Below are positions 1-10,007 of a stretch of 64,000 nucleotides of DNA, one piece after another. The notes under the pieces were generated by a model, which saw only the letters and a list, made by a program, of their open reading frames with translations, was not told where the DNA came from and searched no databases. The position numbers and the translations under genes are program-made. The DNA is taken from NCBI GenBank assembly GCA_024036415.1, contig JAMWET010001200.1:101001-165000 (forward strand), in the 5' to 3' direction. This stretch comes from Prochilodus magdalenae. Taxonomy: Eukaryota; Chordata; Actinopteri; Characiformes; Prochilodontidae. The stretch's first letter is position 1. Every line of letters starts with the position of its first letter.

Positions 1-2573
1 GTGTTAGAGTCAGCTGTAAGTAGTCGAGTTGGTGGGTACAGGAACTCAGTAAGTGTAATGTGTTAGTGTACTGTATAGTAGCTGTGTAGTTGGTGTGGTG
101 TCGCAGTTATCTCGGGACCAGTAAGTGTAACTGTGTTAGTGTAGCTGTAAGTAGTGTGGTTGTGTGTGTGCTGTACAGTAACTCAGTGAGTGTAATGTGT
201 TTAGTGTGCTAGTTAAGTAGTGTGTTGGTGTACAGTAACACTCAGTAAGTGTATTGTGTTAGTGTACTGTAATGTACTTGCGGTAAGTAGCTTTGATGTA
301 GGTTGGTTACAGTAACTCAGTAAGGTAGTAATGTGTTAGTGTGGTGTAAAGTAGTAGGTGTTGGTCGTATCAGTAACCTCAGTAAAGTGTAATGTGTTTA
401 GTGTGCTGTAAGTAGTGTGTTGGTTTACAGTAACTCAGTAAGTGTAATGTGTTATTTGGTGTGTACTGTAAGTAAGTGTGTTGGTGTAGCAGTAAACTCA
501 GTAAGTGTAATGTGTTAGTGTACTGTAAGTAGTGGGTTGGTGTAACAGTATCTCAGTAAGTGTTAATGTGTTATAGCTGTACTGTAAGTAGTGTGTTGGT
601 GTACAGTATCTCAGTAAGTGTAATGTGTTAGTGTGCTGTAAGTAGTGTGTTGGTGTACAGTAACTCAGTAAGTGTAATGTGTTAGTGTGCTGTAAGTAGT
701 GTGTTGGTGTACAGTAACTCAGTAAGTGTAATGTGTTAGTGTGCTGTAAGTAGTGGGTTGGTGTACAGTAACTCAGTAAGTGTAATGTGTTAGTGTACTG
801 TAAGTAGTGTGTTGGTGTACAGTATCTCAGTAAGTGTAATATGTTAGTGTACTGTAAGTAGTGGGTTGGTGTACAGTAACTCAGTAAGTGTCAAATGTTG
901 TGTTAGTAAGTAGTTTGTAAGTAACTCGTAGGTGTGTTGGTGTACAGTAACTCAGTAAGTGTAATGTGTTAGTGTGTTGTAAGTAGTGTGTTGGTGTACA
1001 GTATCTCAGTAAGTGTAATGTGTTAGTGTGTTGTAAGTAGTGTGTTGGTGTACAGTATCTCAGTAAGTGTAATGTGTTAGTGTGTTGTAAGTAGTGTGTT
1101 GGTGTACAGTATCTCAGTAAGTGTAATGTGTTAGTGTACTGCAAGTAGTGGGTTGGTGTACAGTAACTCAGTAAGTGTAATGTGTTAGTGTGTTGTAAGT
1201 AGTGTGTTGGTGTACAGTATCTCAGTAAGTGTAATGTGTTAGTGTGTTGTAAGTAGTGTGTTGGTGTACAGTAACGCAGTAAGTGTAATGTGTTAGTGTA
1301 CTGTAAGTAGTGTGTTGGTGTACAGTAACTCAGTAAGTACATGTGTATAGTTGTATCTGTAATGTGTGTTAAGTGTACTCAGTAAGCGTTGAGTGTGTTG
1401 GTGTAGTACAGTATCTCAGTAAGTGTAGTGTGTAAGTGTAATGTGTTAGTGTACTGTAGGTAGTGTGTTGTTGTGTTGTATAGTAGATCTCAGTAAGAGT
1501 AATGTGTTAGTGTACTGTAAGTAGTGTGTTGGTGTAGTACAGTAAACTCAGTAAGTGTAATGTGTGTTAGTGTACTGTAGGTAGTGTGTTGGTGTACAGT
1601 ATCTCAGTAATGTCATGTGAAGTGTAATGTGTTAGTGTACGTAACTGTAAGTAGAATGCTTTAGTGTAGCTGTTGTGTGTTGGTGTACAGTAACTTAGTA
1701 AGTGTAATGTGTTAGTGTATTGTAAGTAGTGTGTTGGTGTACAGTAACTCAGTAAGTGTAATGTGTTAGTGTACTGTAAGTAGTGTGTTGGTGTACAGTA
1801 ACTCAGTAAGTGTAATGTGTTAGTGTACTGTAAGTAGTGTGTAGGTGTACAGTAAGTCAGTAAGTGTAATGTGTTAGTGTGCTGTAAGTAGTGTGTTGGT
1901 GTACAGTAACTCAGTAAGTGTAATGTGTTAGTGTATTGTAAGTAGTGTGTTGGTGTACAGTAACTCAGTAAGTTTAATGTGTTAGTGTATTGTAAGTAGT
2001 GTGTTGGTGTACAGTAACTCAGTAAGTGTAATGTGTTAGTGTACTGTAGGTAGTGTGTTGGTGTACAGTAACTCAGTAAGTGTATTGTGTTAGTGTGCTT
2101 TAAGTAGCGTGTTGGTGTACAGTAACTCAGTAAGTGTAATGTGTCAGTGTACTGTAGGTAGTGTGCTGGTGTACAGTAAATCAGTAAGTGTATTGTGTTA
2201 GTGTGCTGTAAGTAGCGTGTTGGTGTACAGTAACTCAGTAAGTGTAATGTGTTAGTGTGCTGTAAGTAGCGTGTTGGTGTACAGTAACTCAGTAAGTGTA
2301 ATGTGTTAGTGTACTGTAAGTAGTGTGTTGGTGTACAGTAACTCAGTAAGTGTAATGTGTTATTGTACTGTAAGTAGTGTGTTTGTGTACAGTAACTCAG
2401 TAAGTGTAATGTGTTAGTGTACTGTAAGTAGTGTGTTGGTGTACAGTAACTCAGTAAGTGTAATGTGTTAGTGTACTGTAAGTAGTGTGTTGGTGTACAG
2501 TAACTCAGTAAGTGTAATGTGTTAGTGTACTGTAAGTAGTGTGTTGGTGTACAGTAACTCAGTAAGTGTAATG
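1..2573. repeat. 54-bp minisatellite array, G/T-rich on the + strand
   Basis: Tandem repeat with a 54-bp period, seen for example as the recurrence of TAACTCAGTAAGTGTAATG at 661 and 715. The unit alternates TACAGTA, ACTCAGTAAGTG, TAATGTGTTAGTG and ACTGTAAGTAG blocks. From about 560 to 1340 and 1680 to 2573 the copies are nearly uniform. From 1 to about 560 and 1340 to 1680 they carry many one- or two-base insertions. The array begins before the window and ends abruptly at GTGTAATGTG|AATGGG. The + strand is very poor in C. Because 54 is a multiple of three, a 153-codon open frame appears on the minus strand at 881-1342; it is a by-product of the repeat, not a gene. Confidence 0.95.
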
Positions 2574-3084
2574 TGAATGGGAAATTTTGCTTTGACTGGA
2601 AGAATATTTTATCTTGGGTATCTCCTCTTTAAACACAAATATGTCTACAGCTAGTCAATCAGAAGTCCGACTGCAACCACGCTTGTTATATAGCAACCAA
2701 TTACCAATGGTTTATCCCTTCACCCTCTACTGTCTGCAGTTTGTTTTCCAAAGTAGTGTCTGGATTAATCAGGATTAAATCTGGATAAGACCAAGCCACA
2801 TAAAAATGCAAGTGTAAATGCAGCACATTTAAAACAAAATCTGACCACTCAAATTACTTCCGGAGGTTGTCGAAGATGCATCTAAGCCTCATTTTATAGT
2901 AGTGTAAATGCATCTATGTTTCTAAGTCTCATTCCCCACAACAACAAAAACTTCTCCCAGTACACCTAAAACTCCTCTTTAAGCTGTATGTCACTGGGCA
3001 CATGATCTGGGTCAGCAAGTGATTGGGGACTGAAAGAAAGAAACGGATAGTAGCAATATGGACAGACGTTACTGTGCTAAACCA
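2574..3084. other. Unique non-coding sequence
   Basis: AT-rich sequence between the minisatellite and the first Tc1-like copy. No ORF, repeat boundary or RNA-like fold is recognisable. Confidence 0.5.
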
Positions 3085-3715
3085 CCTCAGACGATTCTGT
3101 AATAATTACACCTAGAAGGAAATGTGGGATTGCTGTGTTATTGGGAAGGAAGATAAAGGTTACCAGGAACAATAAATGATGATACATTTAGACTGATATG
3201 GATAATATTTATTGAGATACACATATAGAAGTAGTGTCTCTCAGTATGGCGTCGGGCCACCATGTTTGCTAACACAACATGCCAGATGTCTCTGCATCGA
3301 GTTGTAGAGGTTCCTGATGGTGTCCTGTGATAATCCATCCCATCCAAATTAAATATTCTAACACAGTTCCTGCAGACTTTGTGGTAGATGTGGAGGTGGA
3401 GTGACACCAGACCTTCTGGACACAAGATGCATAACAACAAAACAATGACAATGACGGTCTGGCATGACACCATTGTGGTCTTTGGCAGCATTGGCGTGGT
3501 GTTAAGGGCAGTTGTCGAAACAGCCTGCGTACATGTAATCCTGTGTCAGGAAGCCGTCTGCCAGTAGTGCTAGCACTAACAGGACTGCTCATGGGTATCA
3601 CTGTTGCTGAATGTCCACAATCACAGCTGTTGGGTCAGTCAGGTACAGAACTACAGCTCATCCTTGCGAATGTCACATGAGGTTGAGCGTGAAACTTCAG
3701 TTCACTTCATGATTC
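3085..3715 (-). mobile_element. Tc1-like element, CACTCATC family, copy 1 (defective)
   Basis: Reverse-oriented member of the family that recurs throughout the window. Seen: a degraded left end with ACCTAGAAGGAA, then GGAAGGAAGATAAAGGTTACC, the AATAAA-containing 3' part (as TTTATT), and coding remnants on the minus strand. A 110-codon open frame (3269-3601, minus) contains a segment like the second helix-turn-helix of Tc1 transposases (VSASTTGRRL...GLHVRR) joined to C-terminal sequence, so the DDE catalytic core has been deleted. The far end is too diverged to place exactly. It is a non-autonomous fossil. Family assignment rests on Tc1-style motifs seen here; I cannot name a database family. 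Confidence 0.75.
3269..3601 (-). pseudogene. Transposase remnant inside Tc1-like copy 1
   Basis: Open frame of 110 codons on the minus strand. The N-terminal half resembles the Tc1 second HTH (STTGRRL..TGLHVRRLFRQLPLT). The C-terminal half runs through the degenerate 3' part of the transposase out of frame. No FSDES motif, no second Asp and no Glu motif are present, so it cannot encode an active DDE enzyme. The open frame is probably accidental survival rather than a maintained gene. Confidence 0.55.
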
Positions 3716-4499
3716 TCAACACGTTTGCAGTAATTAACATTAATCAAAAATGATATTTCCTTGGAAGGCAAATTAAAAATGTCCTTTATTAGTAAGTAAT
3801 TGGCAACTAATCACTGCCAATTAATTAAGAAAGAGTATTTTAATCAGTTTTTTCATTCTTTATTTGTTAAGGAGTTTTAGAGGTAGATGGTTGATGCATA
3901 TTGGGGGTTGATTTCCATTCTCATGGTTGATTTTCCTTCGGAATAAACCTTGACTTTAGATTAAATAGACTAAATAGACATTACATAGCATAACAAGAAA
4001 TATACAATGCTAGGTGCATGCATGTCTGGTCTTTGCAGTCTTGATATACAGGATGTTTCTGACATTTCTGAGGACAAAGGTTCTTTCAGACCTGTCTATT
4101 TATAATGGCGTCTTCAGCAACTGATTATGTGATATCAGAAGTAACTGTGAGATTACATGGCGTTTGTGCTTCGTCTGAAGTTGTATTGTGCAGCATTAGC
4201 TTTTTTTCCCTTAGAAGCCAAAATTCCTGAGGGCTTAGCTTTGAACTAGCCAGGTTCTGCTTAAAATGACGTATCTAAAGCCATCAAAGACAATTCCAAG
4301 GTCAAGCAACCATGCCTCACAAAATGCGAAATCATCTCAGAAGACCACTATTCACTTTCTGCTAGGCCGGATTATTGGGAGTCAGGGCCTTGGAGCCTTA
4401 TGAGACACCCTCACTCTCTTCCATTTAGCACATGCACTATCCCCCACAGGCTTCAGCACTGATAGGATAGATTGCCAACAACACACAATAGCTACAAGG
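3716..4499. other. Unique non-coding sequence
   Basis: AT-rich, with no supported gene. Contains only short chance ORFs and no recognisable repeat boundary. Confidence 0.5.
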
Positions 4500-4830
4500 C
4501 TTTTGCTAATCACAGTATTGATCCTGTAATTCTCCCCATTTGGAACTCTTTAGCTTGGTGGGCGGCTTTGAATGAATAAAGTCCAGCTCTACCGCAGGGG
4601 TGGGAGGCTCTGGGAAAAGCAACTGAGACCTGCTTACTGCCGGAAAACACAGTCGCTCGTCAGTATTCATGTCCAGCACCGCACCCGCTCTTCAATGCTA
4701 ATGAACAAATAGTTTAACCTATTAGTTTCTTTGGCTCTCTGAAGAAGTGGGCAGGGCAACGTCCTGGGAGTGGAGCAAGGCATTTTCGCCCTGTAACTCA
4801 TGCGTGTCATTGAGAAATCTGGTCAGACAT
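4500..4830. promoter_or_regulatory. Candidate conserved non-coding element
   Basis: Non-repetitive and GC-richer than its surroundings, with clustered motifs typical of developmental enhancers: TTGAATGAATAAAG, CAATGCTAATGAACAAATAG and a run around CCTATTAGTTTC. It has no long ORF in either strand. The call is inferred from composition and motif density only; no alignment was possible. Confidence 0.25.
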
Positions 4831-5029
4831 ACGTTTATTTCTTTTTAAACTATATTTAATAACACTTTATTGCTGATGAGTGAATTCCTATCTTAGAAAA
4901 TAGGGCATTAGATTTGATTCTGAATTCAATTCCTCATATTAGGAAGCTGGTACAATCCGGAAAGCTTCAATTGAGAAATACAGAAAATACAAATGAGAAA
5001 AAATGCTTTTCTTTTTAGCATACAGAGAG

Positions 5030-5448
5030 AATTGTTCATGCTTTTATATGCTCATGCCTTGATTATTGTAATGTGATATTGTGATATTTACAGTCATATG
5101 GCTGTAAAAAGGCTGCAAATGGTCCAGAATCTCACAGGTCGGTTACTTACTGGGCCCAAAGGATGGGAGCACCCATTACACCAGTATTGGTGTGCGCACT
5201 ACAGCTTTGGAATAGTATGCCTTTGGACATTAGATCTGCTGGGTCTCAGAAGCTGTTTAAAAAGGGCTAAAGACATATTTATATGCCTTAACATTTAAGA
5301 CTAGATGCAGCTAATCTCCTGTTATTGTTGCTGTGAAACAGTATTGTCTTGTTTATGTTGATTATTGTATTTAAATGTTTATTTTATCATAGATATTTAT
5401 TGTACAGAAGTATGTTGTAGTCTTACTTGGAAAAGTGCTATATAAACT
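5030..5448 (+). pseudogene. 3' end of an L2-like LINE (reverse transcriptase C-terminus)
   Basis: Three reading frames together give the C-terminal signature of fish L2/CR1-type ORF2: LDYCNV (about 5052), KRLQMVQN..GRLLTG (5108-5155) and LWNSMPLDIRSAGSQKLFKKG (about 5205-5267). At least one frameshift lies between the second and third, and stops follow. The 3' tail ends with AAGTGCTATATAAACT, as in L2-type LINEs. A 5'-truncated, long-dead insertion; the LINE clade (L2 rather than CR1 or Rex) is inferred. Confidence 0.75.
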
Positions 5449-6017
5449 AGAAATGTGCCAAAACCGTCAAAGCGTTCTGGAGTGAAATGTGCTGCCCAGT
5501 GTCAGAAAGCTGGGTCTCAGTCGCAGGTCCTGGGTCCTCCAATGGGATAATGACCCAAAACTCACCGCGAAAAACATCCAAGAATGGCTAACAGTGAAGC
5601 ACCAGACTATTCTGAAGTGGCCTTTTGTGAGCCCTGATGTGAATCCTACAGAACACCTGTGGAAAGAGCTGAAACATGCAGTCTGGAAAAGACACCCATC
5701 AAACCTGAGACAGCTGGGGCAGTTTGCTCACAAGGAGTAGACCAAAATACCTGTGGACAGGTGCAGAAGTCTCACTGAGTGTTTCAAAAATTGCCTAATT
5801 GCAGGTTAAGGGATCCATTATTTTTGTCCAGGCCAGTTTCATTAGCTTGTTTTTAAAAATAATTCTGTTGAACCACAATGCAAAAACAACATTTTATTTT
5901 CACTGGTTGATTTTCAGTCATTTTTATTTATGATTACTTCCGTCAGTTTCAGGTAATTTTAGTGACCATTGTGGGTTTTTCTTTCATTAACAAAATGGCT
6001 TTGTCTATGTGGGTAAA
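5449..6017 (+). mobile_element. Truncated Tc1 transposon, 3' half
   Basis: Begins inside the transposase gene and runs to a degraded 3' terminal inverted repeat near CTTTGTCTATGTGGGTA. It contains the DDE-domain remnant described separately and the usual Tc1 3' untranslated stretch (GGTTTTTCTTTCATTAAC). The 5' half and 5' inverted repeat are missing, so it abuts the L2-like tail directly. This is a different Tc1 lineage from the 533-bp and CACTCATC families. Confidence 0.8.
5489..5830 (+). pseudogene. Tc1 transposase C-terminal DD34E remnant
   Basis: Open frame of 83 codons (5489-5740) with WDNDPKLTAKNIQEWL, then LKWPFVSPDVNPTEHLWKEL. From the first Asp of DND to the Glu of NPTEHLW there are 34 intervening residues, matching the DD34E triad of Tc1 transposases. 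After LRQLGQFAHKE an in-frame TAG stands where the family usually has Trp. The same frame then continues as TKIPVDRCRSLTECFKN..., showing the stop is a mutation within the old gene. The first catalytic Asp and both HTH domains are absent. A full Tc1 transposase has about 340 residues, so this is roughly the last third. Confidence 0.85.
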
Positions 6018-6122
6018 TGTTATAAATTAATTGGAAATTCAAACACATTATTATACACACATATATGTGTTAATAATTATAATTGGTTAATATTAAGCTC
6101 CCTAGACAAAAAAAGAGTCACC

Positions 6123-6431
6123 ATCCTTGTTTAATGTGGCACTAACTTCAGGCTCCTGCAGATGGCGATGAAGCACGATCCGCTTGTAAACCTTGTGGGG
6201 CATGTGAAGGGGTACAGTGCGTTCAATAGATTGGAGGTGAAGGTGGTATTGCAGTGCGTTGCCAAACAACTAAATGGAGGTGAAGGTTGTGCCTTACTTC
6301 TCCTCAGAACTGTGCCAGGGAAGCAACCTTCTTCTTTGGTGGAAGAGTGTCTGAACATTGATTTGGCCTACATCCAAAAACTTGTCCAGTACATGCCAAA
6401 TCCAATTGCAGCTGTTATTAGTGATTGTTGA
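6123..6431 (-). repeat. Unclassified interspersed repeat X, copy c
   Basis: On the minus strand it reads TGGATGTAGGCC..TCAATGTTCAGACACT..., CCCTGGCACAGTTCTGAGG and CATCTGCAGGAGCCTGAAGT. The same blocks, in the same order, occur at 32272-32660 and at 34080-34216 plus 35612-35866. Open frames exist on both strands (75 and 89 codons), but neither is kept in the other copies, so I do not call a gene. Superfamily unknown. Confidence 0.65.
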
Positions 6432-7189
6432 GGTATTTTGTTATATTTCAGTCACAGGTGACCTTAATTTCCTTTATCTTTTGGCCAGGGACATAAACTA
6501 TCAATACAAAAGATGCCAGTTTTAGTTGGTTTGAAAAACAAAACTGATGGGCAATGATAAACAGCCATTGACCTACCAGGCAGTGATGTCATACCATGTG
6601 GGCCACAAAATCTAACCCAGATTTAGAGGCTAAGTGAACAGAATGGAAGCCTTCGTATGAACACACAACTGAGCGACATGAACTACAGAATAAATGGCTG
6701 TTCTTTTCCCAGATCATTATTTATATGTCTGAGGACGATGTGTTTTTATATAATTCAGCAGTACAGAAATCCATCATATCGGTCCAGTTTCTCTGAACAT
6801 ATCACCAAGAACATAAGGGGTCCGTAAAACAATTCTTCAGTCCACTTATCCTCATACGAGACAATTCCGCTTTCACGTAGAATGGTTTGGAGCCAATGTA
6901 GGAGCATTTACTGTAGCTCTTGACAGGCTAAAAGAAATAGCCAATTTTCCACATGTTATTCGCTCTGACAGCAACTGTGTGAGGGGCTGAAGACCTAAGG
7001 GTCTTTCAAGCAGCTATAGAAGTCAACACTTCTCCAGAGTAACAGGCAGACACATCATCCGTCCAGTTCCTCTATCTCAGGTGATCCTAGTTTCCCCAGT
7101 CTTGCCTCATAGAGTGGGCTAACTGCTCATAACAGACCTATCGGTCTGTGCCCATCCCTCACAAAAACGTTTCATGGCACAGTGAGCAG
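6432..7189. other. Unique non-coding sequence
   Basis: Mixed composition, no gene or recognisable repeat. Several short open frames lack any family signature. Confidence 0.45.
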
Positions 7190-7530
7190 AGTCAGCAGAG
7201 TAACCCTTCAAAATCTGAGCGTTAAATTTACGGCATTAGCACATGTGGTCTCCCGGCAACAAGAACAGATGGTGCCAGACTGCTAATGGTGAGCTGGTCC
7301 GTGCTCGGCGCTGTGCGTCTTGTAATTGACCCTTTTAGATCTGTGGAGAGGGAATTCCAAAGCGCCACACGTGCACCTCCTTAATGGAATGTTTTTCTCC
7401 ACCTTTTAATTATAAGATGTTGGTTGTAGTCGTGCAGGTGCTGAAATGGGCCAGGAGGAAGCCGTTTGTGAGATTTATGGACGGCAGCGTCCTTGGCTGA
7501 AAATGGCAATGAGCAAGTGATGGCTAGCAG
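7190..7530. promoter_or_regulatory. Candidate conserved non-coding element
   Basis: Single-copy stretch of balanced composition with motifs common in vertebrate developmental enhancers: TTACGGCATTAGCA, CTTGTAATTGACCC, CCTTAATGGAATG and CTTTTAATTATAAG. No ORF or repeat. It ends just before the (TA)n tract. Inferred only. Confidence 0.3.
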
Positions 7531-7607
7531 TTTCTATGCTAATATTACAGAGAAATTACTCACCTGATTGTGGTTTACTTTCTTTGCTGTGACAGGGCCA
7601 AGCATTT

Positions 7608-7608
<1 letters not shown>

Positions 7609-7699
<91 letters not shown>

Positions 7700-7706
7700 T
7701 ATATAA
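7609..7706. repeat. (TA)n microsatellite
   Basis: About 85 bases of uninterrupted TA, then an interrupted tail. It lies immediately beside a Tc1-like copy, whose family targets TA dinucleotides. The minus-strand poly-(Ile-Tyr) open frame is not a gene. Confidence 0.95.
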
Positions 7707-8231
7707 ACTCCCTGTCAGAAAATAGTTGCACCCAGAAGTACTATTGCAAGGCTGACATGGACAATATTTATTAATCTACGCATATAGAAGTTGTGTCCCT
7801 CAGTATGGCGTCGGGCCGCCATGTTTGCTAATGCAACGTGTCAGCATCTTTTCTAGTCTGGAGTTATCTTTCTAGTTTGGAGTTATAGAGGTTACTAATG
7901 GTGTCCTGTGGTAATCCATCCCATGCAGCTTGAAAATTCTCACACAGTTCACACAGTTTTGCGGTAGGGGTGGAGGTAAAGCAACACCAGACCTTCTGGA
8001 CATGTGACACTTGACAACAATCCATTCATCACTGAAGATGACGCACTGTCATTCTGAGTCACTCCGTGAGAGCCTGGCACGACACCGTTGCAGTCTTTGG
8101 CAACTTTGACATATTGTTCAGGGCTTGTGTAATGGTCTACGTGCATGTAGTCCTGTGTCATGCAGCTTTCTGCCAATCGTGGCTGTTGGGTCAGTCAGGT
8201 ACAGTGATAAGGCCCTTCTTTGCTTAAGTCA
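7707..8231 (-). mobile_element. Tc1-like element, CACTCATC family, copy 2 (defective)
   Basis: Reverse copy. The left end retains AGAAAATAGTTGCACCCAGAAG, followed by the AATATTTATTAA stretch, GTATGGCGTCGGGCCGCCATG (the reverse of the transposase C-terminus GGPTPY region) and CATCCCATGCAGCTTG. The right part reads TGGGTCAGTCAGGTACAG and stops at the TA of the 533-bp element. The catalytic core is deleted and the frame broken. It is sandwiched between a (TA)n tract and another Tc1-like element. Confidence 0.8.
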
Positions 8232-8233
8232 TA

Positions 8234-8763
8234 CAGGGGTTGGACAATGAAACTGAAACACCTGGTTTTAGACCACAATCATTTATTAGTATGGTGTAGG
8301 GCCTCCTTTTGAGGCCAATACAGCGTCAGTTAGTCTTGGGAATGACATATACTGCGTCCTGCACAGTGGTCAGAGGGATTTTAAGCCATTCTTCTTGCAG
8401 GATAGTGGCCAGGTCACTACGTGATGCTGGTGGAGGTTCGTCCTTCTTGGTGGTATGCTGACATTACCCTGGATACCATGGCTCTTGATACATCACAAAG
8501 ACTTGCTGTCTTGGTCACAGATGCGCCAGCAAGACGTGCACCAACAATCTGTCCTCTTTTGAACTCTGGTATGTCACCCATAATGTTGTGTGCATTGCAG
8601 TATTTTGAGCAGAACTGTGCTCTTACCTGCTAACTGAACCTTCACACTCTGCTCTTACTGGTGCAATGTGCAATTAATGAAGATTGGCCACCAGGCTGGT
8701 CCAATTAAGCCATGAGACCTCCCACACTAAAATGACAGGTGTTTCAGTTTCATTGTCCAACCC

Positions 8764-8766
<3 letters not shown>
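8234..8766 (-). mobile_element. 533-bp internally deleted Tc1-like element, copy 1
   Basis: Bounded by perfect inverted ends beginning CAGGGGTTGGACAATGAAAC, with TA on both sides (8232-8233 and 8767-8768), the Tc1/mariner target duplication. Exactly 533 bp, the same length as three other copies in the window. Coding strand is minus: a 54-codon N-terminal HTH ORF (8417-8581), then a frame-shifted C-terminal remnant ending in GGPTPY-stop. The DDE core between them is gone. The 70-codon plus-strand frame is antisense to it. Confidence 0.93.
8417..8581 (-). CDS. HTH-only truncated Tc1 transposase, copy 1
   Basis: ATG to TAG, 54 codons. Starts MGDIPEFKRG, followed by a paired-type helix-turn-helix (GARLAGASVTKTASLCDVSR then VSRVMSAYH), the DNA-binding N-terminus of Tc1 transposases that recognises the inverted repeats. 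No catalytic residues. This copy differs from the others by QI for QT and RAM for RAT. Whether it is expressed is unknown. If it is, it could only bind transposon ends, not cut them. Confidence 0.55.
   Translation of the reverse strand: MGDIPEFKRGQIVGARLAGASVTKTASLCDVSRAMVSRVMSAYHQEGRTSTSIT

Positions 8767-8848
<82 letters not shown>
8767..8848. repeat. (TA)n microsatellite between two Tc1-like ends
   Basis: About 80 bases of TA with a few interruptions (TACATA). It starts at the target TA of the 533-bp copy and ends at a lone inverted-repeat end of the same family. Confidence 0.95.
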
Positions 8849-8884
8849 CAGGGGTTGGACAATGAAACTGAAACACCTGTCATA
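8849..8884. mobile_element. Lone terminal inverted repeat of the 533-bp family
   Basis: Starts CAGGGGTTGGACAATGAAAC and continues to CACCTGTCA, then dissolves into TATATA. It matches the outer end of the element coding strand, but no body follows. It points away from the 533-bp copy across the (TA)n tract. Confidence 0.9.
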
Positions 8885-9639
8885 TATATATAAATATAAC
8901 CTTCTTCATTATTAAATATAAATACAATAAATATATAGAAGAAGATGCCATATATAAATATATAGAAGATGTCAGAAGATGTAAGCTCTTTTATTGGACA
9001 TTTTTATTGAACTTTTATTGAAATTATTCTAACATTTCACATATATTTCTCTCAGTTAAAAGGACAAATTGGGCCACTGTTTGGAATTAAGGAATTATTT
9101 TTTAAGTAAAAGTTCTTATTAGTGCTGGATATTTTTATTTGTGCAGCATCTTTCATACAGGTAAAAAATGTACATGCAGCCCTGTAAGGAAAAGCTTCAC
9201 CTTCAGACAATATGAGATCACGAAGGGCAAATCCCACTGTCTTAGAAATGACGGAAGATGGGTGTTAATCCAATATAGGTATTAAACCAAGATCAAGGTC
9301 TGATATCAGAGCAGCTGTGGGGGAAAATTACAGCATTACTTCAGCTGTCAGCAGAGACAGAGCAAACAATTAAACCAGTTCTCCAACCGCACATCATTCC
9401 TTGCGGTTAACTTTCCCAGCACCATTCCACACCAACCCCAGCGACATCCCATGCGCAACCCTTGCGAAGTCTTACAGCACAAAAAAAACGCCCGCCACCT
9501 CTGTTGCGTCTCAGATGTCCGCTCTTCAAAGCAACTTAAGTTCCCTTGCACTTGGCTGGAAGGGGTTTTGAAGTGTGTAGATAAGGTATACTGAGGCAGA
9601 AAGAGTTGGCTCTGGCTGCCTGGCACTCCCTTCTCAGCG
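8885..9639. other. Unique non-coding sequence
   Basis: AT-rich start with small repeats of ATATATAGAAGA, then mixed composition. No gene or repeat family is recognised. The short ORFs have no signatures. Confidence 0.45.
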
Positions 9640-9835
9640 CTAGCTAACCTACAGTGCCATTAATCGCATTAGCCAGGCTCTCTCTCTCTGTGGGCCAGAG
9701 TCAGGGGCCTGGATTAATTGGCCTCCACTATGCAAAGCAGTCACACTGGAACATGAATTCAATACCGAGAAGCGTAATGACTGATTAAGGAAACATTTCA
9801 CCGTCGCTCAAAGTTTAGCAGGGTGAATAAGAGAA
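9640..9835. promoter_or_regulatory. Candidate conserved non-coding element
   Basis: Homeodomain- and POU-like sites are clustered: GCCATTAATCGCATTAGCC, GGATTAATTGGCC, CTATGCAAAGCAG and GACTGATTAAGG, split by a short CT run. Single copy, no ORF. The motif density is the only support. Confidence 0.35.
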
Positions 9836-10007
9836 ATATGGCCTGGATTTATTATTTATATACTGAATGGTTTCTCAGATTCCTTATGGCCTTCTTCTTT
9901 CTTTCTTTCTTTCTGCCCAATTTATTTCTGTATTTGTTTCTTGACTTCTTTGCCTCTGTGTCTATATCTTTCTACACACTTCACCCCAAGACTATCTTTG
10001 GTTATTA

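Noticed and set aside
881..1342. 153-codon minus-strand ORF with an 18-residue repeat
   Set aside because: It is the 54-bp minisatellite read in one frame; the period is a multiple of three, and other stretches of the array break the frame.
7534..7731. Poly-(Ile-Tyr) ORF
   Set aside because: Translation of a (TA)n microsatellite.
8421..8633. 70-codon plus-strand ORF, recurring at 24514, 31627 and 40010
   Set aside because: It lies antisense to the transposase HTH of the 533-bp element; similarity between copies reflects recent transposition.
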